Assembly (NCBI RefSeq): GCF_000424145.1
Contig: NZ_AUJI01000012.1
Span: 1-64,000 of the forward strand
Source of the DNA: Butyrivibrio sp. AC2005
GTDB taxonomy: Bacteria > Bacillota > Clostridia > Lachnospirales > Lachnospiraceae
Direction: 5' to 3'
DNA: 64,000 nt
In this document: positions 35,255-43,335 of the stretch, one piece after another
Layout of the letters: each line of letters begins with the position of its first letter
Position numbering within the stretch: the stretch's first letter is position 1
The notes under the pieces: generated by a model
Told to the model about the DNA's origin: nothing
The model's input: the letters and a program-made list of their open reading frames with translations, nothing else
Database searches by the model: none
Position numbers and translations under genes: made by a program

Positions 35255-35827
35255 ATGTACTTAATAGCAGGACTCGGTAATCCCGAGAAGAAATACAACG
35301 CAACCAGGCATAATGTTGGATTTGGCGTTATAGATGTTTTGTCTGAAAAATATGATATAGATCTGACGGAAATGAAGTTCAAGGGAATGTATGGAAAAGG
35401 CAGGATTGGAAATGAAAAGGTTATCCTGCTTAAGCCGCTTACCTACATGAATCTCAGTGGCGAATCCATAAGACCTGTGGCGGATTACTTTAAGATTGAT
35501 ACGAAATCAGAGCTGATTGTTATATCTGATGACATAGATTTAGATCCGGGTAGAATCAGGGTTCGCCCCGGTGGAAGTGCTGGTGGACACAACGGGCTTA
35601 AGAATATAATCGCCCAGCTAGGACATGACGAGTTCTCCAGAGTAAGAGTTGGGGTCGGCAAAAAGCCCCCGAGGATAGACCTTGCAGACTGGGTACTCGG
35701 ACATTTTGATAAAGAAGATGCGCAGTATGTCATGGAGGCAATGGATCACGCGGCTGACGCCGTAAGACTCATTATGGAAGAGGATGTAAATGCAGCCATG
35801 AACAAGTGGAACGGAGTCAAACATTAA
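35255..35827 (+). CDS. pth: peptidyl-tRNA hydrolase
   Basis: 190 residues, normal Pth length. MYLIAGLGNPEKKYNATRHN contains the catalytic His (ATRHNVGF), followed by LLKPLTYMNLSGES, VISDDIDLDPGRIRVRPGGS and AGGHNGLKNI. It frees tRNA from prematurely released peptidyl-tRNA. The start at 35255 has GAGG upstream and matches family N-termini. Pth followed by mfd is a common Firmicutes order. Confidence 0.96.
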   Translation: MYLIAGLGNPEKKYNATRHNVGFGVIDVLSEKYDIDLTEMKFKGMYGKGRIGNEKVILLKPLTYMNLSGESIRPVADYFKIDTKSELIVISDDIDLDPGRIRVRPGGSAGGHNGLKNIIAQLGHDEFSRVRVGVGKKPPRIDLADWVLGHFDKEDAQYVMEAMDHAADAVRLIMEEDVNAAMNKWNGVKH

Positions 35828-35833
35828 TTTCAA

Positions 35834-35931
35834 GTCTTCCCCCTTTGGGGCGCTCGACGTCCGGGGGACGTCGGTTTAGCGCGGACCGAAGCGGAGCGAA
35901 GACAGGTGTCTGCGAAGCAGACGGATGAGGG
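35834..35931 (+). repeat. interspersed palindromic repeat, long form (copy 7)
   Basis: 98 nt between pth and mfd, with many covarying changes: middle hairpin CGACGTCC-GGG-GGACGTCG inside GCGCT/AGCGC arms, 5' GTCTTC matching GAAGAC, and terminal hairpin GTCTGC-GAA-GCAGAC. Its end GATGAGGG is four bases before the mfd ATG and serves as ribosome site. Confidence 0.9.
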
Positions 35932-35935
35932 CAAT

Positions 35936-38900
35936 ATGCGAGCCATAGAAGCACCCCTCCAGGAACTGGAGGCATTTACAAAACTGAATAAGTATCTTGA
36001 AAAACCTTTCGCCTGTGCAGAGGTTTCAGGCTGCATGGATTCTCAGAAGCTTCACCTAATCGGCGGTCTTGCTCAGGATTTTAAGTATCGGATCATCGTG
36101 ACCTATAGCGATATCAGGGTTAAGGAAATTGTTGAGGACTATAGGTTCTACGATCGTAACGTGACTGTTTATCCCGCGAAGGATCTGATTTTTTACCAGG
36201 CGGATATTCATTCCAACGAGATTGTGCGAGAGCGAATAAGATGTTTGAGACGCCTCATCGAAGGACGCCCAGTCACTGTCGTTACAACTTTTTCCAGTCT
36301 TATGACACCGCAGATCCCTGTTGATGTCATTAAACAAAACATATTAAAAATCGACAAGAGAAAGCCGGTTGATGAAAGAAAAATAGCAAAGACTCTCACG
36401 CAGATAGGTTATTCAAGAGTATATCAGGTTGGTGCGCCGGGTGAGTTTTCGGTAAGGGGTGACATCATTGATGTATTTGACCTGACTGAGGAGAACCCGT
36501 ATCGTATAGAGCTTTGGGGTGATGAGGTCGAAAACATCAGAAGCTTCGACATCATGACACAGCGTTCCATCGACAAGCTTGAATCCATTGAGATTTATCC
36601 TGCAGCAGAAATTATCCTTACGGATGATGAAAAACAGCAGGGACTAAAGAAAATGGAGAGCGAAGCGAAGATGGTATACCAGAAGCTTCGCGATGAGTTT
36701 AAGACAGAGGCAGCTCACAGAATAAAAACTTCCTTTGAAGAATTAAAGGAAGAGCTGACAGAGCTGGAGCTGGAGGTTAACCTCGAGAGCTACATCAGAT
36801 ATTTTTATGAAAAGACGGTGACCTTCTTAGAGCTTTTTCCTGCAGGCAAATCCTGCATTTTCATAGATGAACCTCTGCATGTGTTAGAGCATGCCTCCGC
36901 TGTGGAGACAGAGTTCAGGGAGAGCATGATCCACAGATCAGAGAACGGATATGCGCTGCCGTCACAGATGGACCTTCTGTATTCTGCGGAGGAGTGTATT
37001 GCAAGAATGCAGAGCACAAGACGCGTTATGGTTTCTGCGCTTCAGGCACCTAAGGGGCTTAATAAGTTTGAGCCTGAGGAGCATTACGAGGTACACGCAA
37101 GGAGTATTGCACCTTATAACAACAGCTTCGAATCTCTGGTACATGACCTTAAGGGCTTTGTGAAAAACGGCTATAAGGTCCTCATACTTTCCGGCTCACG
37201 AACAAGGGCCAAGAGAATTGTTGAGGATTTGCGCGATCAGAGCGTGACAGCTTTTTACAGTGAGAACCCAATGAGAGAGCTGCAGCCAGGTGAGATAATG
37301 ACCTACTATGGCAGAATACTTAAGGGCTTTGAGTATACGGATCTTAAGTTTGCGGTAATCTCTGAGAGTGATATTTTCACAGAGCATAAAAAAAAGAAGA
37401 GGAAAAGCTCGAAGTCCAAGTACAGCGGAGAGAAGATTTCGGGATTTTCTGATCTGACCGTGGGCGATTATGTGGTTCATGAGGACCACGGCCTTGGTAT
37501 TTATAAAGGTATTGAGAAGATTGAAACTGACCATGTTGTCAGGGATTATATAAAAATCAGTTATGCAGATGGCGGAAATCTCTATGTTCTTGCGACGGGA
37601 CTTAATGTCATTCAGAAGTATGCAAGCGGTGATGCCGGTGCTGATGGTAAGGCAAGAAAACCTAAGCTGAACAAGCTTGGAACGGGAGACTGGAAGCGCA
37701 CTAAGAACAAGGTAAGGACTGCGGTTGAAGAGATTGCAGATGATCTTGTGGAGCTTTATGCAAAGAGACAGAACAGCAATGGATATCAGTTTAGCAGAGA
37801 CACTGTCTGGCAGCAGGAGTTTGAGGATGCATTTCCGTTTGACGAGACTGATGATCAGCTGGTCGCTATATCGGACACCAAAAGTGACATGGAATCATCC
37901 CGGATTATGGACAGACTTATCTGCGGAGATGTTGGTTTTGGAAAAACAGAAATAGCAATTCGCGCAGCCTTCAAAGCGGTTCAGGATGGAAAACAGGTGG
38001 CTATTCTGGTGCCTACCACTATCCTTGCGCAGCAGCACTACAACACCTTTACAGAGAGAATGAAGGATTTTCCTGTAAGAGTAGATATGATGTCCAGATT
38101 CAGAACAGCTTCTGAACAGAAGAAAACTGTGGAGGATCTAAAAAAAGGTCTCGTGGACGTTGTAATCGGAACTCACAGACTTTTGTCCAAGGATGTTGTT
38201 TATAAAGACCTGGGACTCCTTGTAGTTGATGAGGAGCAGAGATTCGGAGTAACTCACAAGGAAAAGATAAAGAAGATGAAGGAAAATGTGGACGTTCTGA
38301 CTTTGTCCGCTACTCCTATTCCCAGAACACTTCACATGTCACTTGTGGGTATAAGGGACATGAGCGTCCTTGAGGAAGCACCCATGGACAGACAGCCTAT
38401 CCAGACCTTTGTGTGCGAGTATAATGACGAGATGGTTCGCGAAGCGATTTCACGTGAGGTTGCAAGAGGCGGACAGGTTTACTATGTTTACAACAGGGTA
38501 AATGATATTGCCGATGTGGCTGCAAGAATCCAGAAGCTGGTGCCTGAGGTGAACGTATCCTTTGCACACGGTCAGATGAAAGAGTCTGAGCTTGAGCGTA
38601 TCATGTATGATTTCATAGACGGCGAGATTAACGTGCTGGTGTCAACAACTATCATAGAGACCGGACTTGATATCTCGAATGCAAATACGATGATAATCCA
38701 TGACTCAGACCAGATGGGACTTTCACAGCTCTATCAGCTAAGAGGACGTGTCGGAAGATCAAACAGAACCGCATATGCGTTTCTTATGTACAAGAGAAAC
38801 AAGATGCTCAGAGAGGTTGCTGAGAAGAGACTCTCCGCAATACGTGAGTTTACGGACTTGGGATCAGGTTTTAAGATAGCGATGAGAGATCTGGAAATCA

Positions 38901-39508
38901 GAGGTGCGGGTAATCTTCTTGGAAAAAGCCAGTCCGGACACATGGCATCTGTCGGATATGATCTCTACTGCAAGATGCTCGGAGAGGCAGTGCGAAGGAA
39001 AAAGGGCGAGGAGACGGATGCACTTCTGGAAGATTTTTCAACAAGTGTGGATATAGATGTAGACGCATTTATTCCAAACGATTATATTGTTAACGAGGAG
39101 CAGAAGCTTGAGATATATAAGCGAATCGCCGGAATTGAGAACGAGGGCGACCGCGATGATATGAGAGATGAGCTCCGTGACCGCTTTGGTGAAATACCTG
39201 AGTCGGTTGACAATCTGATAAGAATATCACTTCTCAGAGAAAAGGCACATAAGCTATACATTCTTGAAATTAAGGGTGGCAACGGTGAGGTTGCCATCAA
39301 GATGAACAACAATGCAAGACTAAAGGCAGAGAATATCCCTGTTTTCATAGCTGCCTGCGATGAGAAGATTGTTTTCAGACCGGCTTCATATCCTTTGTTC
39401 CTATATAAATATACGAAGGACAACAATCCGGCTAAGGCAGAAAAACAGCTCCTTCTGGATGTGGAGGAGATTGTGGAGAAGATGGAAGTTTTGGCGGAGA
39501 AACCTTAA
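35936..39508 (+). CDS. mfd: transcription-repair coupling factor Mfd
   Basis: 1190 residues. UvrB-like N-terminal domains (to about 330), the RNA-polymerase-binding Tudor-like domain (GDYVVHEDHGLGIYKGIEKI, about 500-570), a RecG-like motor with Walker A GDVGFGKTEIA (about 663) and DEEQRFGV (about 764), and a C-terminal TRCF domain. It removes stalled RNA polymerase and recruits UvrA to damage. The start is taken as ATG 35936, with GAGGG from the upstream repeat at -5; an in-frame GTG at 35906 lies wholly inside the repeat and is unlikely. Short duplicated bits of its last codons (TATTGGC...GAGA) follow the stop. Confidence 0.96.
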   Translation: MRAIEAPLQELEAFTKLNKYLEKPFACAEVSGCMDSQKLHLIGGLAQDFKYRIIVTYSDIRVKEIVEDYRFYDRNVTVYPAKDLIFYQADIHSNEIVRERIRCLRRLIEGRPVTVVTTFSSLMTPQIPVDVIKQNILKIDKRKPVDERKIAKTLTQIGYSRVYQVGAPGEFSVRGDIIDVFDLTEENPYRIELWGDEVENIRSFDIMTQRSIDKLESIEIYPAAEIILTDDEKQQGLKKMESEAKMVYQKLRDEFKTEAAHRIKTSFEELKEELTELELEVNLESYIRYFYEKTVTFLELFPAGKSCIFIDEPLHVLEHASAVETEFRESMIHRSENGYALPSQMDLLYSAEECIARMQSTRRVMVSALQAPKGLNKFEPEEHYEVHARSIAPYNNSFESLVHDLKGFVKNGYKVLILSGSRTRAKRIVEDLRDQSVTAFYSENPMRELQPGEIMTYYGRILKGFEYTDLKFAVISESDIFTEHKKKKRKSSKSKYSGEKISGFSDLTVGDYVVHEDHGLGIYKGIEKIETDHVVRDYIKISYADGGNLYVLATGLNVIQKYASGDAGADGKARKPKLNKLGTGDWKRTKNKVRTAVEEIADDLVELYAKRQNSNGYQFSRDTVWQQEFEDAFPFDETDDQLVAISDTKSDMESSRIMDRLICGDVGFGKTEIAIRAAFKAVQDGKQVAILVPTTILAQQHYNTFTERMKDFPVRVDMMSRFRTASEQKKTVEDLKKGLVDVVIGTHRLLSKDVVYKDLGLLVVDEEQRFGVTHKEKIKKMKENVDVLTLSATPIPRTLHMSLVGIRDMSVLEEAPMDRQPIQTFVCEYNDEMVREAISREVARGGQVYYVYNRVNDIADVAARIQKLVPEVNVSFAHGQMKESELERIMYDFIDGEINVLVSTTIIETGLDISNANTMIIHDSDQMGLSQLYQLRGRVGRSNRTAYAFLMYKRNKMLREVAEKRLSAIREFTDLGSGFKIAMRDLEIRGAGNLLGKSQSGHMASVGYDLYCKMLGEAVRRKKGEETDALLEDFSTSVDIDVDAFIPNDYIVNEEQKLEIYKRIAGIENEGDRDDMRDELRDRFGEIPESVDNLIRISLLREKAHKLYILEIKGGNGEVAIKMNNNARLKAENIPVFIAACDEKIVFRPASYPLFLYKYTKDNNPAKAEKQLLLDVEEIVEKMEVLAEKP

Positions 39509-39557
39509 GTATTGGCAGAGATTATGCAAATATTGGCGGAGAAGTAAGACTTAATTC

Positions 39558-39613
39558 TTGCGCCGACCGGAGCGGAGCGAAGACAAGGTGGCAGGAAGCA
39601 GACGGATGAGGGG
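39558..39613 (+). repeat. interspersed palindromic repeat, 5'-truncated copy (copy 8)
   Basis: Only the second half remains: CGGAGCGGAGCGAAGACAAGG and the end CGGATGAGGGG. The terminal arms GGCAG and GCAGAC no longer pair, so this looks like a hybrid or decayed copy. It ends nine bases before pheA. Confidence 0.8.
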
Positions 39614-39622
39614 AAGGACAAC

Positions 39623-40579
39623 ATGGAAGAAATACAGATAATCAACGAAAAATACATAACCCAGCTTCGCGAGCGTGTGGAGCGAAAGCTCGGAGAGAGC
39701 CACGGTGCCTGCGAGCCATTGGACAAGGCCCTTAAAAATGTGCGGGAACCTATTACGAATCCCAAGGTGGTCTATCAGGGAGAACCCGGTGCTTACAGCG
39801 AAATGGCGGCTATAGATTTCTTTGGGAAAGGCGTTAATACAGAAGGGCTTTTGCATTTTGAGGACACCTTCGAAGCGATAAAGAGCGGGGCAGCAGACTA
39901 TGCGGTTCTTCCTATTGAGAATTCTTCGACAGGTGCAATCCGTCAGGTGTACGACCTTCTTGCTCAGTACGAGTGCTATATGGTTGGAGAAACAACCGTC
40001 AGAGTAAAGCACAATCTGATGGTTCTTCCGGATGCTGATATGTCTGATATCAAGACCGTTTTTTCACATGAGCAGGGAATTTTCCAGTGCGAGCAGTTTT
40101 TAAACGAGCATCGCGAATGGGTGAGAGTACCCCAGGCCGATACTGCAGGTAGTGCGAGAATGGTTGCAGAACTCGGAGACAAGAGCAAGGCTGCAATCTG
40201 TTCTTCAAGAGCTGCCGAAATCTATGGTCTTAAGATAATAAAAGAAGGAATCAATACAAACAGAAGTAACACCACGAGATTCGTCGTGGTATCTCCCATG
40301 ATGGAGCTCAGAGAGGGCAGGGACAAGATCTGCATAAGCTTCAGAACTGAACACAAAGCAGGTGCACTTCACGAAGCGCTCACGGTTTTCAGAATCTATG
40401 GACTCAATCTTGTAAGACTGGAATCACGTCCTATTCCTGAGCAGAAGTGGCAGTATATGTTCTTTGCGGAGTTCACCGGAGATTTGACGGTTGAAGGAAT
40501 GAACAGAGTTATTGAAGCTCTTCAATGCACTGTGAGCGATATCAGAATATTTGGAAACTTTGTAGAAAATCTGGAATGA
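39623..40579 (+). CDS. pheA: prephenate dehydratase with vestigial N-terminal segment
   Basis: 318 residues. The dehydratase domain (about 48-228) has VVYQGEPGAYSEMAA, VLPIENSSTGAIRQVYDLL, HNLMVLPDA and the active-site NTTRFVVVS; an ACT regulatory domain (about 240-316) carries GALHEALTVF and the phenylalanine-binding LVRLESRPIPEQKW. It turns prephenate into phenylpyruvate. The first 45 residues (YITQLRERVERKLGES) look like a remnant of a chorismate mutase helix; the full 90-residue mutase is absent. AAGGA follows directly on repeat copy 8. Confidence 0.93.
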   Translation: MEEIQIINEKYITQLRERVERKLGESHGACEPLDKALKNVREPITNPKVVYQGEPGAYSEMAAIDFFGKGVNTEGLLHFEDTFEAIKSGAADYAVLPIENSSTGAIRQVYDLLAQYECYMVGETTVRVKHNLMVLPDADMSDIKTVFSHEQGIFQCEQFLNEHREWVRVPQADTAGSARMVAELGDKSKAAICSSRAAEIYGLKIIKEGINTNRSNTTRFVVVSPMMELREGRDKICISFRTEHKAGALHEALTVFRIYGLNLVRLESRPIPEQKWQYMFFAEFTGDLTVEGMNRVIEALQCTVSDIRIFGNFVENLE

Positions 40580-40590
40580 TATTTAGAAAA

Positions 40591-40630
40591 AGGCAGTGGG
40601 TCGGTATAATGATCCACTGCCTAAATTTTT
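40591..40630 (+). terminator. intrinsic terminator after pheA
   Basis: AGGCAGTGG pairs with CCACTGCCT around a 14-base loop with extra GA/TC pairs; AAATTTTT follows. Confidence 0.85.
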
Positions 40631-40688
40631 ACAAATAAGACTTCCGGAGTACTAAAGCAGAAATGTACATAAGAATCCGGGGCGCAGG

Positions 40689-40991
40689 TTACAGTCTTTG
40701 AACATCAGGCTTTTGGTTTTCACCATGCCTGATCTCGTTTTTCCTGCACCTGAAGACCTTGCAATTGTTTAATTGAATTACGTTTCCGCCATTTGCGGCC
40801 AGAGCGAGTAACATCTTTTTATAAAATTCATTGTAATCAGTATCGGACATGGGCATTACAAAGTCATGGTGCTGATGGTCTGTTGAAATGACACAGGATT
40901 TATATCTGTTGTCATAATGAATTCCGTAAAATTTACAAATCTCATACTGTAAATCATTGGTAGCATTGATACAGTGCATTGCAATATACAT
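40689..40991 (-). CDS. small protein of unknown function
   Basis: 100 residues, MYIAMHCINATNDLQYEICK onward, with TDHQHHDFVMPMSDTDYNEF and KVFRCRKNEIRHGE. No signal peptide, no membrane helix and no family I recognise. The ATG at 40991 has GAGGGAGG five to six bases upstream, which supports a real gene. It is monocistronic, convergent with pheA and divergent from the exporter, with the inverted-duplication region upstream of it. Confidence 0.6.
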   Translation of the reverse strand: MYIAMHCINATNDLQYEICKFYGIHYDNRYKSCVISTDHQHHDFVMPMSDTDYNEFYKKMLLALAANGGNVIQLNNCKVFRCRKNEIRHGENQKPDVQRL

Positions 40992-41146
40992 GGCGACCTC
41001 CCTCAAAGAAAATAACGAATATATATCATATATAATATTAGACTATTGATTGATAAAAAACCACTATGACATAATATAGTATTCATATGACTGGAATCAG
41101 TATATTATGGGGTTCCGTATCTAGTCCCTATATAATCTGGGTTATA

Positions 41147-41382
41147 TAAGATTGGAAATTTGAGAGCATATTTTGTGATTTGGTATCCTTTTATGGTATT
41201 ATTTTAATCTTTTATATGACTGCTAGGAAATGATAGTGCTTTTTTATCTATTTGGTACCCATGTTTTGGAAAATTATGGATACCAAATTTCAAGAAATCA
41301 TTATATATTTCCTTTTGGTCTTCAGATATCTGAAAAAAAACCATAAAAGGGTACCAAATTCATAAAAAGATTCATATATTTC
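41147..41382. repeat. inverted duplication of about 110 bp with repeated GG(G/A)TACCAAAT motifs
   Basis: Four ~35-base units start GG(G/A)TACCAAAT and end in ATTTCC: two on the minus strand (about 41153-41187 and 41224-41260) and two on the plus (41278-41312 and 41348-41382), with about 70 bases between like units. Outer arms 41178-41196 and 41341-41359 match in 18 of 19 bases; inner arms 41250-41262 and 41276-41288 match in 12 of 13. It fills most of the 500-base gap before the ABC exporter; no gene is seen there. Confidence 0.8.
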
Positions 41383-41492
41383 CATTTAAATTGTTATGCT
41401 CAGATGAAAGTAAGTGACTAAAAATATAGTATAGGGTATGATACAACAAGGGGATGGTGTGAAAGATTTTTGATCTGGGAGTTAGACTTTAT

Positions 41493-43229
41493 ATGGATTT
41501 ACTAAAAAAATTTATACCTTATTACAAACCTTATATTGGGGTGTTTTTGCTGGACCTTTTGGCGGCATCGATTCTGTCGCTCATAGACCTGGTGTTTCCA
41601 CAGCTGCTTAGAATTTTGAGGCAGACTCTTTTTCTTGAATCTCCCGAAAAGATTGTCGCAGGAGTGATGAAACTGGCGGTAGTACTGCTCATCATGTACA
41701 TAGTGAGATTTTTGTGTAAGCATTATGTGACTTATCAGGGGCACATGATGGGAGCCCGCATGGAGTCGGGAATGAGAAGCGATCTTTTCGAGCAATTCGA
41801 GAGATTTTCTTTTTCATACTATGATAAGAACAACACAGGCGAGATGATGAGTAAGCTTGTGTCAGATCTTTTTGATATATCGGAGCTTGCTCACCATGGT
41901 CCTGAAAACATCTTCATATCTACAGTGAAGCTTATAGGTTCGTTTGCCATTCTTATGACTATGAATGTCCCGATGACCCTGATTCTTGTTGTGATTGTGT
42001 TATGTATGGCGATTTTTTCATACAGACAAAACGGGATCATGCGCAAGACCTTTTTTGATAACAGGAAAAAGATAGCCGGAATCAATTCTTCTCTTCAGGA
42101 TACTCTTGGAGGAATCCGTGTGGTTAAATCCTTCACCGGAGAAGATATTGAAAAAGCGAAGTTTGATAAGAGCAATGAAGCCTTTCTGGAATCAAAAGAG
42201 GCAAATTATAAGACTATGGCGATGTTCTTTGCAGGAAACAATTTCTTTGAAGGACTTATGTATATCGCAGTAATTGTTTTTGGCGGACTTTTCATTGCAA
42301 AGGGAAGTCTTTCGGTGGAGGACCTGGCTGTTTATGCGCTATACATAAATGTGTTCATAGGGCCGGTGATGATACTTATAGAGTTCACAGAGCAGCTTCA
42401 AAAGGGCGCTGCGGGATTCCAAAGATTCAGGGATGTTATGGATGTGGTACCTGAGATTGTGGATGCGCCTGATGCTGCAGAGCTGACCTCCTGTAAGGGA
42501 GATGTGGATTATGAAAATGTCTCATTTGCTTATGATGACGAGGAGGAGAGGGTTCTCGACAATATTAATCTTCATGTCGATGCAGGAAAAAAAGTTGCGA
42601 TTGTTGGTCCCTCCGGCGGAGGAAAATCCACGCTTTGCTCGCTTCTTCCAAGATTTTACGATGTATCCAAGGGTGCAGTTAAGATAGATGGAAAAGATGT
42701 AAGGACACTGACTCAAAAATCTTTGAGAGGTGTCATTGGTATCGTACAGCAAGAGGTGTATCTTTTTAATGGAACCATCAGGGAAAACATAGCCTATGGC
42801 AGACAGGGAGCAACTCTTGAAGAAATCAAGGATGCTGCTAAAAAGGCAGACCTTGACGAATTTATCTCATCTCTTCCAAACGGCTACGATACCCTGGTGG
42901 GGGAGCGTGGAGCAAGGCTTTCCGGAGGACAGAAGCAGCGCATTGCGATAGCGAGAGTTTTCCTTAAGAATCCTCCGATACTGATTCTTGATGAGGCCAC
43001 CAGCGCACTTGATAATGAATCAGAGAGATATATACAGGAGAGTCTGGACAGACTTGCAGTGGGCAGAACAACTATCACTATTGCACACAGACTTTCTACT
43101 ATCAGAAATGCAGACGAGATTATTGTTCTGGATTCCGATGGAATTCAGGAGACGGGTAATCATAAGCAGCTGCTTGAAAAGGGCGGAATCTATGCGAAGT
43201 ACTACCGTATGCAGGTAGGTACTATGTAG
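41493..43229 (+). CDS. ABC exporter, fused permease and ATPase
   Basis: 578 residues: six membrane helices (about 15-300), then an ATPase with Walker A VGPSGGGKSTLC, Q loop IGIVQQEVYLF, signature LSGGQKQRIAIARVFL, Walker B ILILDEATSALD and switch His IAHRLST. This half-transporter works as a dimer of the MsbA/BmrA/LmrA type; homodimer or partner cannot be told since no second half is adjacent. Substrate unknown. No strong ribosome site is visible (GGGAG about 16 bases upstream). The upstream inverted duplication may carry operator sites. Confidence 0.9.
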   Translation: MDLLKKFIPYYKPYIGVFLLDLLAASILSLIDLVFPQLLRILRQTLFLESPEKIVAGVMKLAVVLLIMYIVRFLCKHYVTYQGHMMGARMESGMRSDLFEQFERFSFSYYDKNNTGEMMSKLVSDLFDISELAHHGPENIFISTVKLIGSFAILMTMNVPMTLILVVIVLCMAIFSYRQNGIMRKTFFDNRKKIAGINSSLQDTLGGIRVVKSFTGEDIEKAKFDKSNEAFLESKEANYKTMAMFFAGNNFFEGLMYIAVIVFGGLFIAKGSLSVEDLAVYALYINVFIGPVMILIEFTEQLQKGAAGFQRFRDVMDVVPEIVDAPDAAELTSCKGDVDYENVSFAYDDEEERVLDNINLHVDAGKKVAIVGPSGGGKSTLCSLLPRFYDVSKGAVKIDGKDVRTLTQKSLRGVIGIVQQEVYLFNGTIRENIAYGRQGATLEEIKDAAKKADLDEFISSLPNGYDTLVGERGARLSGGQKQRIAIARVFLKNPPILILDEATSALDNESERYIQESLDRLAVGRTTITIAHRLSTIRNADEIIVLDSDGIQETGNHKQLLEKGGIYAKYYRMQVGTM

Positions 43230-43335
43230 TCCCCGCGAGCAACGCGATATTGCAGATCATCTGGCAAAGTATTTTGAGTTTGGTGAGAGGTCATACAGAG
43301 TAGACCGGAACTTCATTATTAACGAGGTAACACAC

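Noticed and set aside
35906..35935. Earlier GTG start for mfd
   Set aside because: It lies wholly inside the palindromic repeat; ATG 35936 has GAGGG in place and gives the normal N-terminus.
41147..41382. CRISPR array
   Set aside because: Only four divergent units, in both orientations; the middles vary and no cas genes are near.
43231..43335. Open reading frame in phase upstream of the dnaE ATG (RDIADHLAKYFEFGERSYRV)
   Set aside because: DnaE homologues start at MSFAHLHVHT and a ribosome site precedes that ATG. It may be a relic but cannot be assigned.
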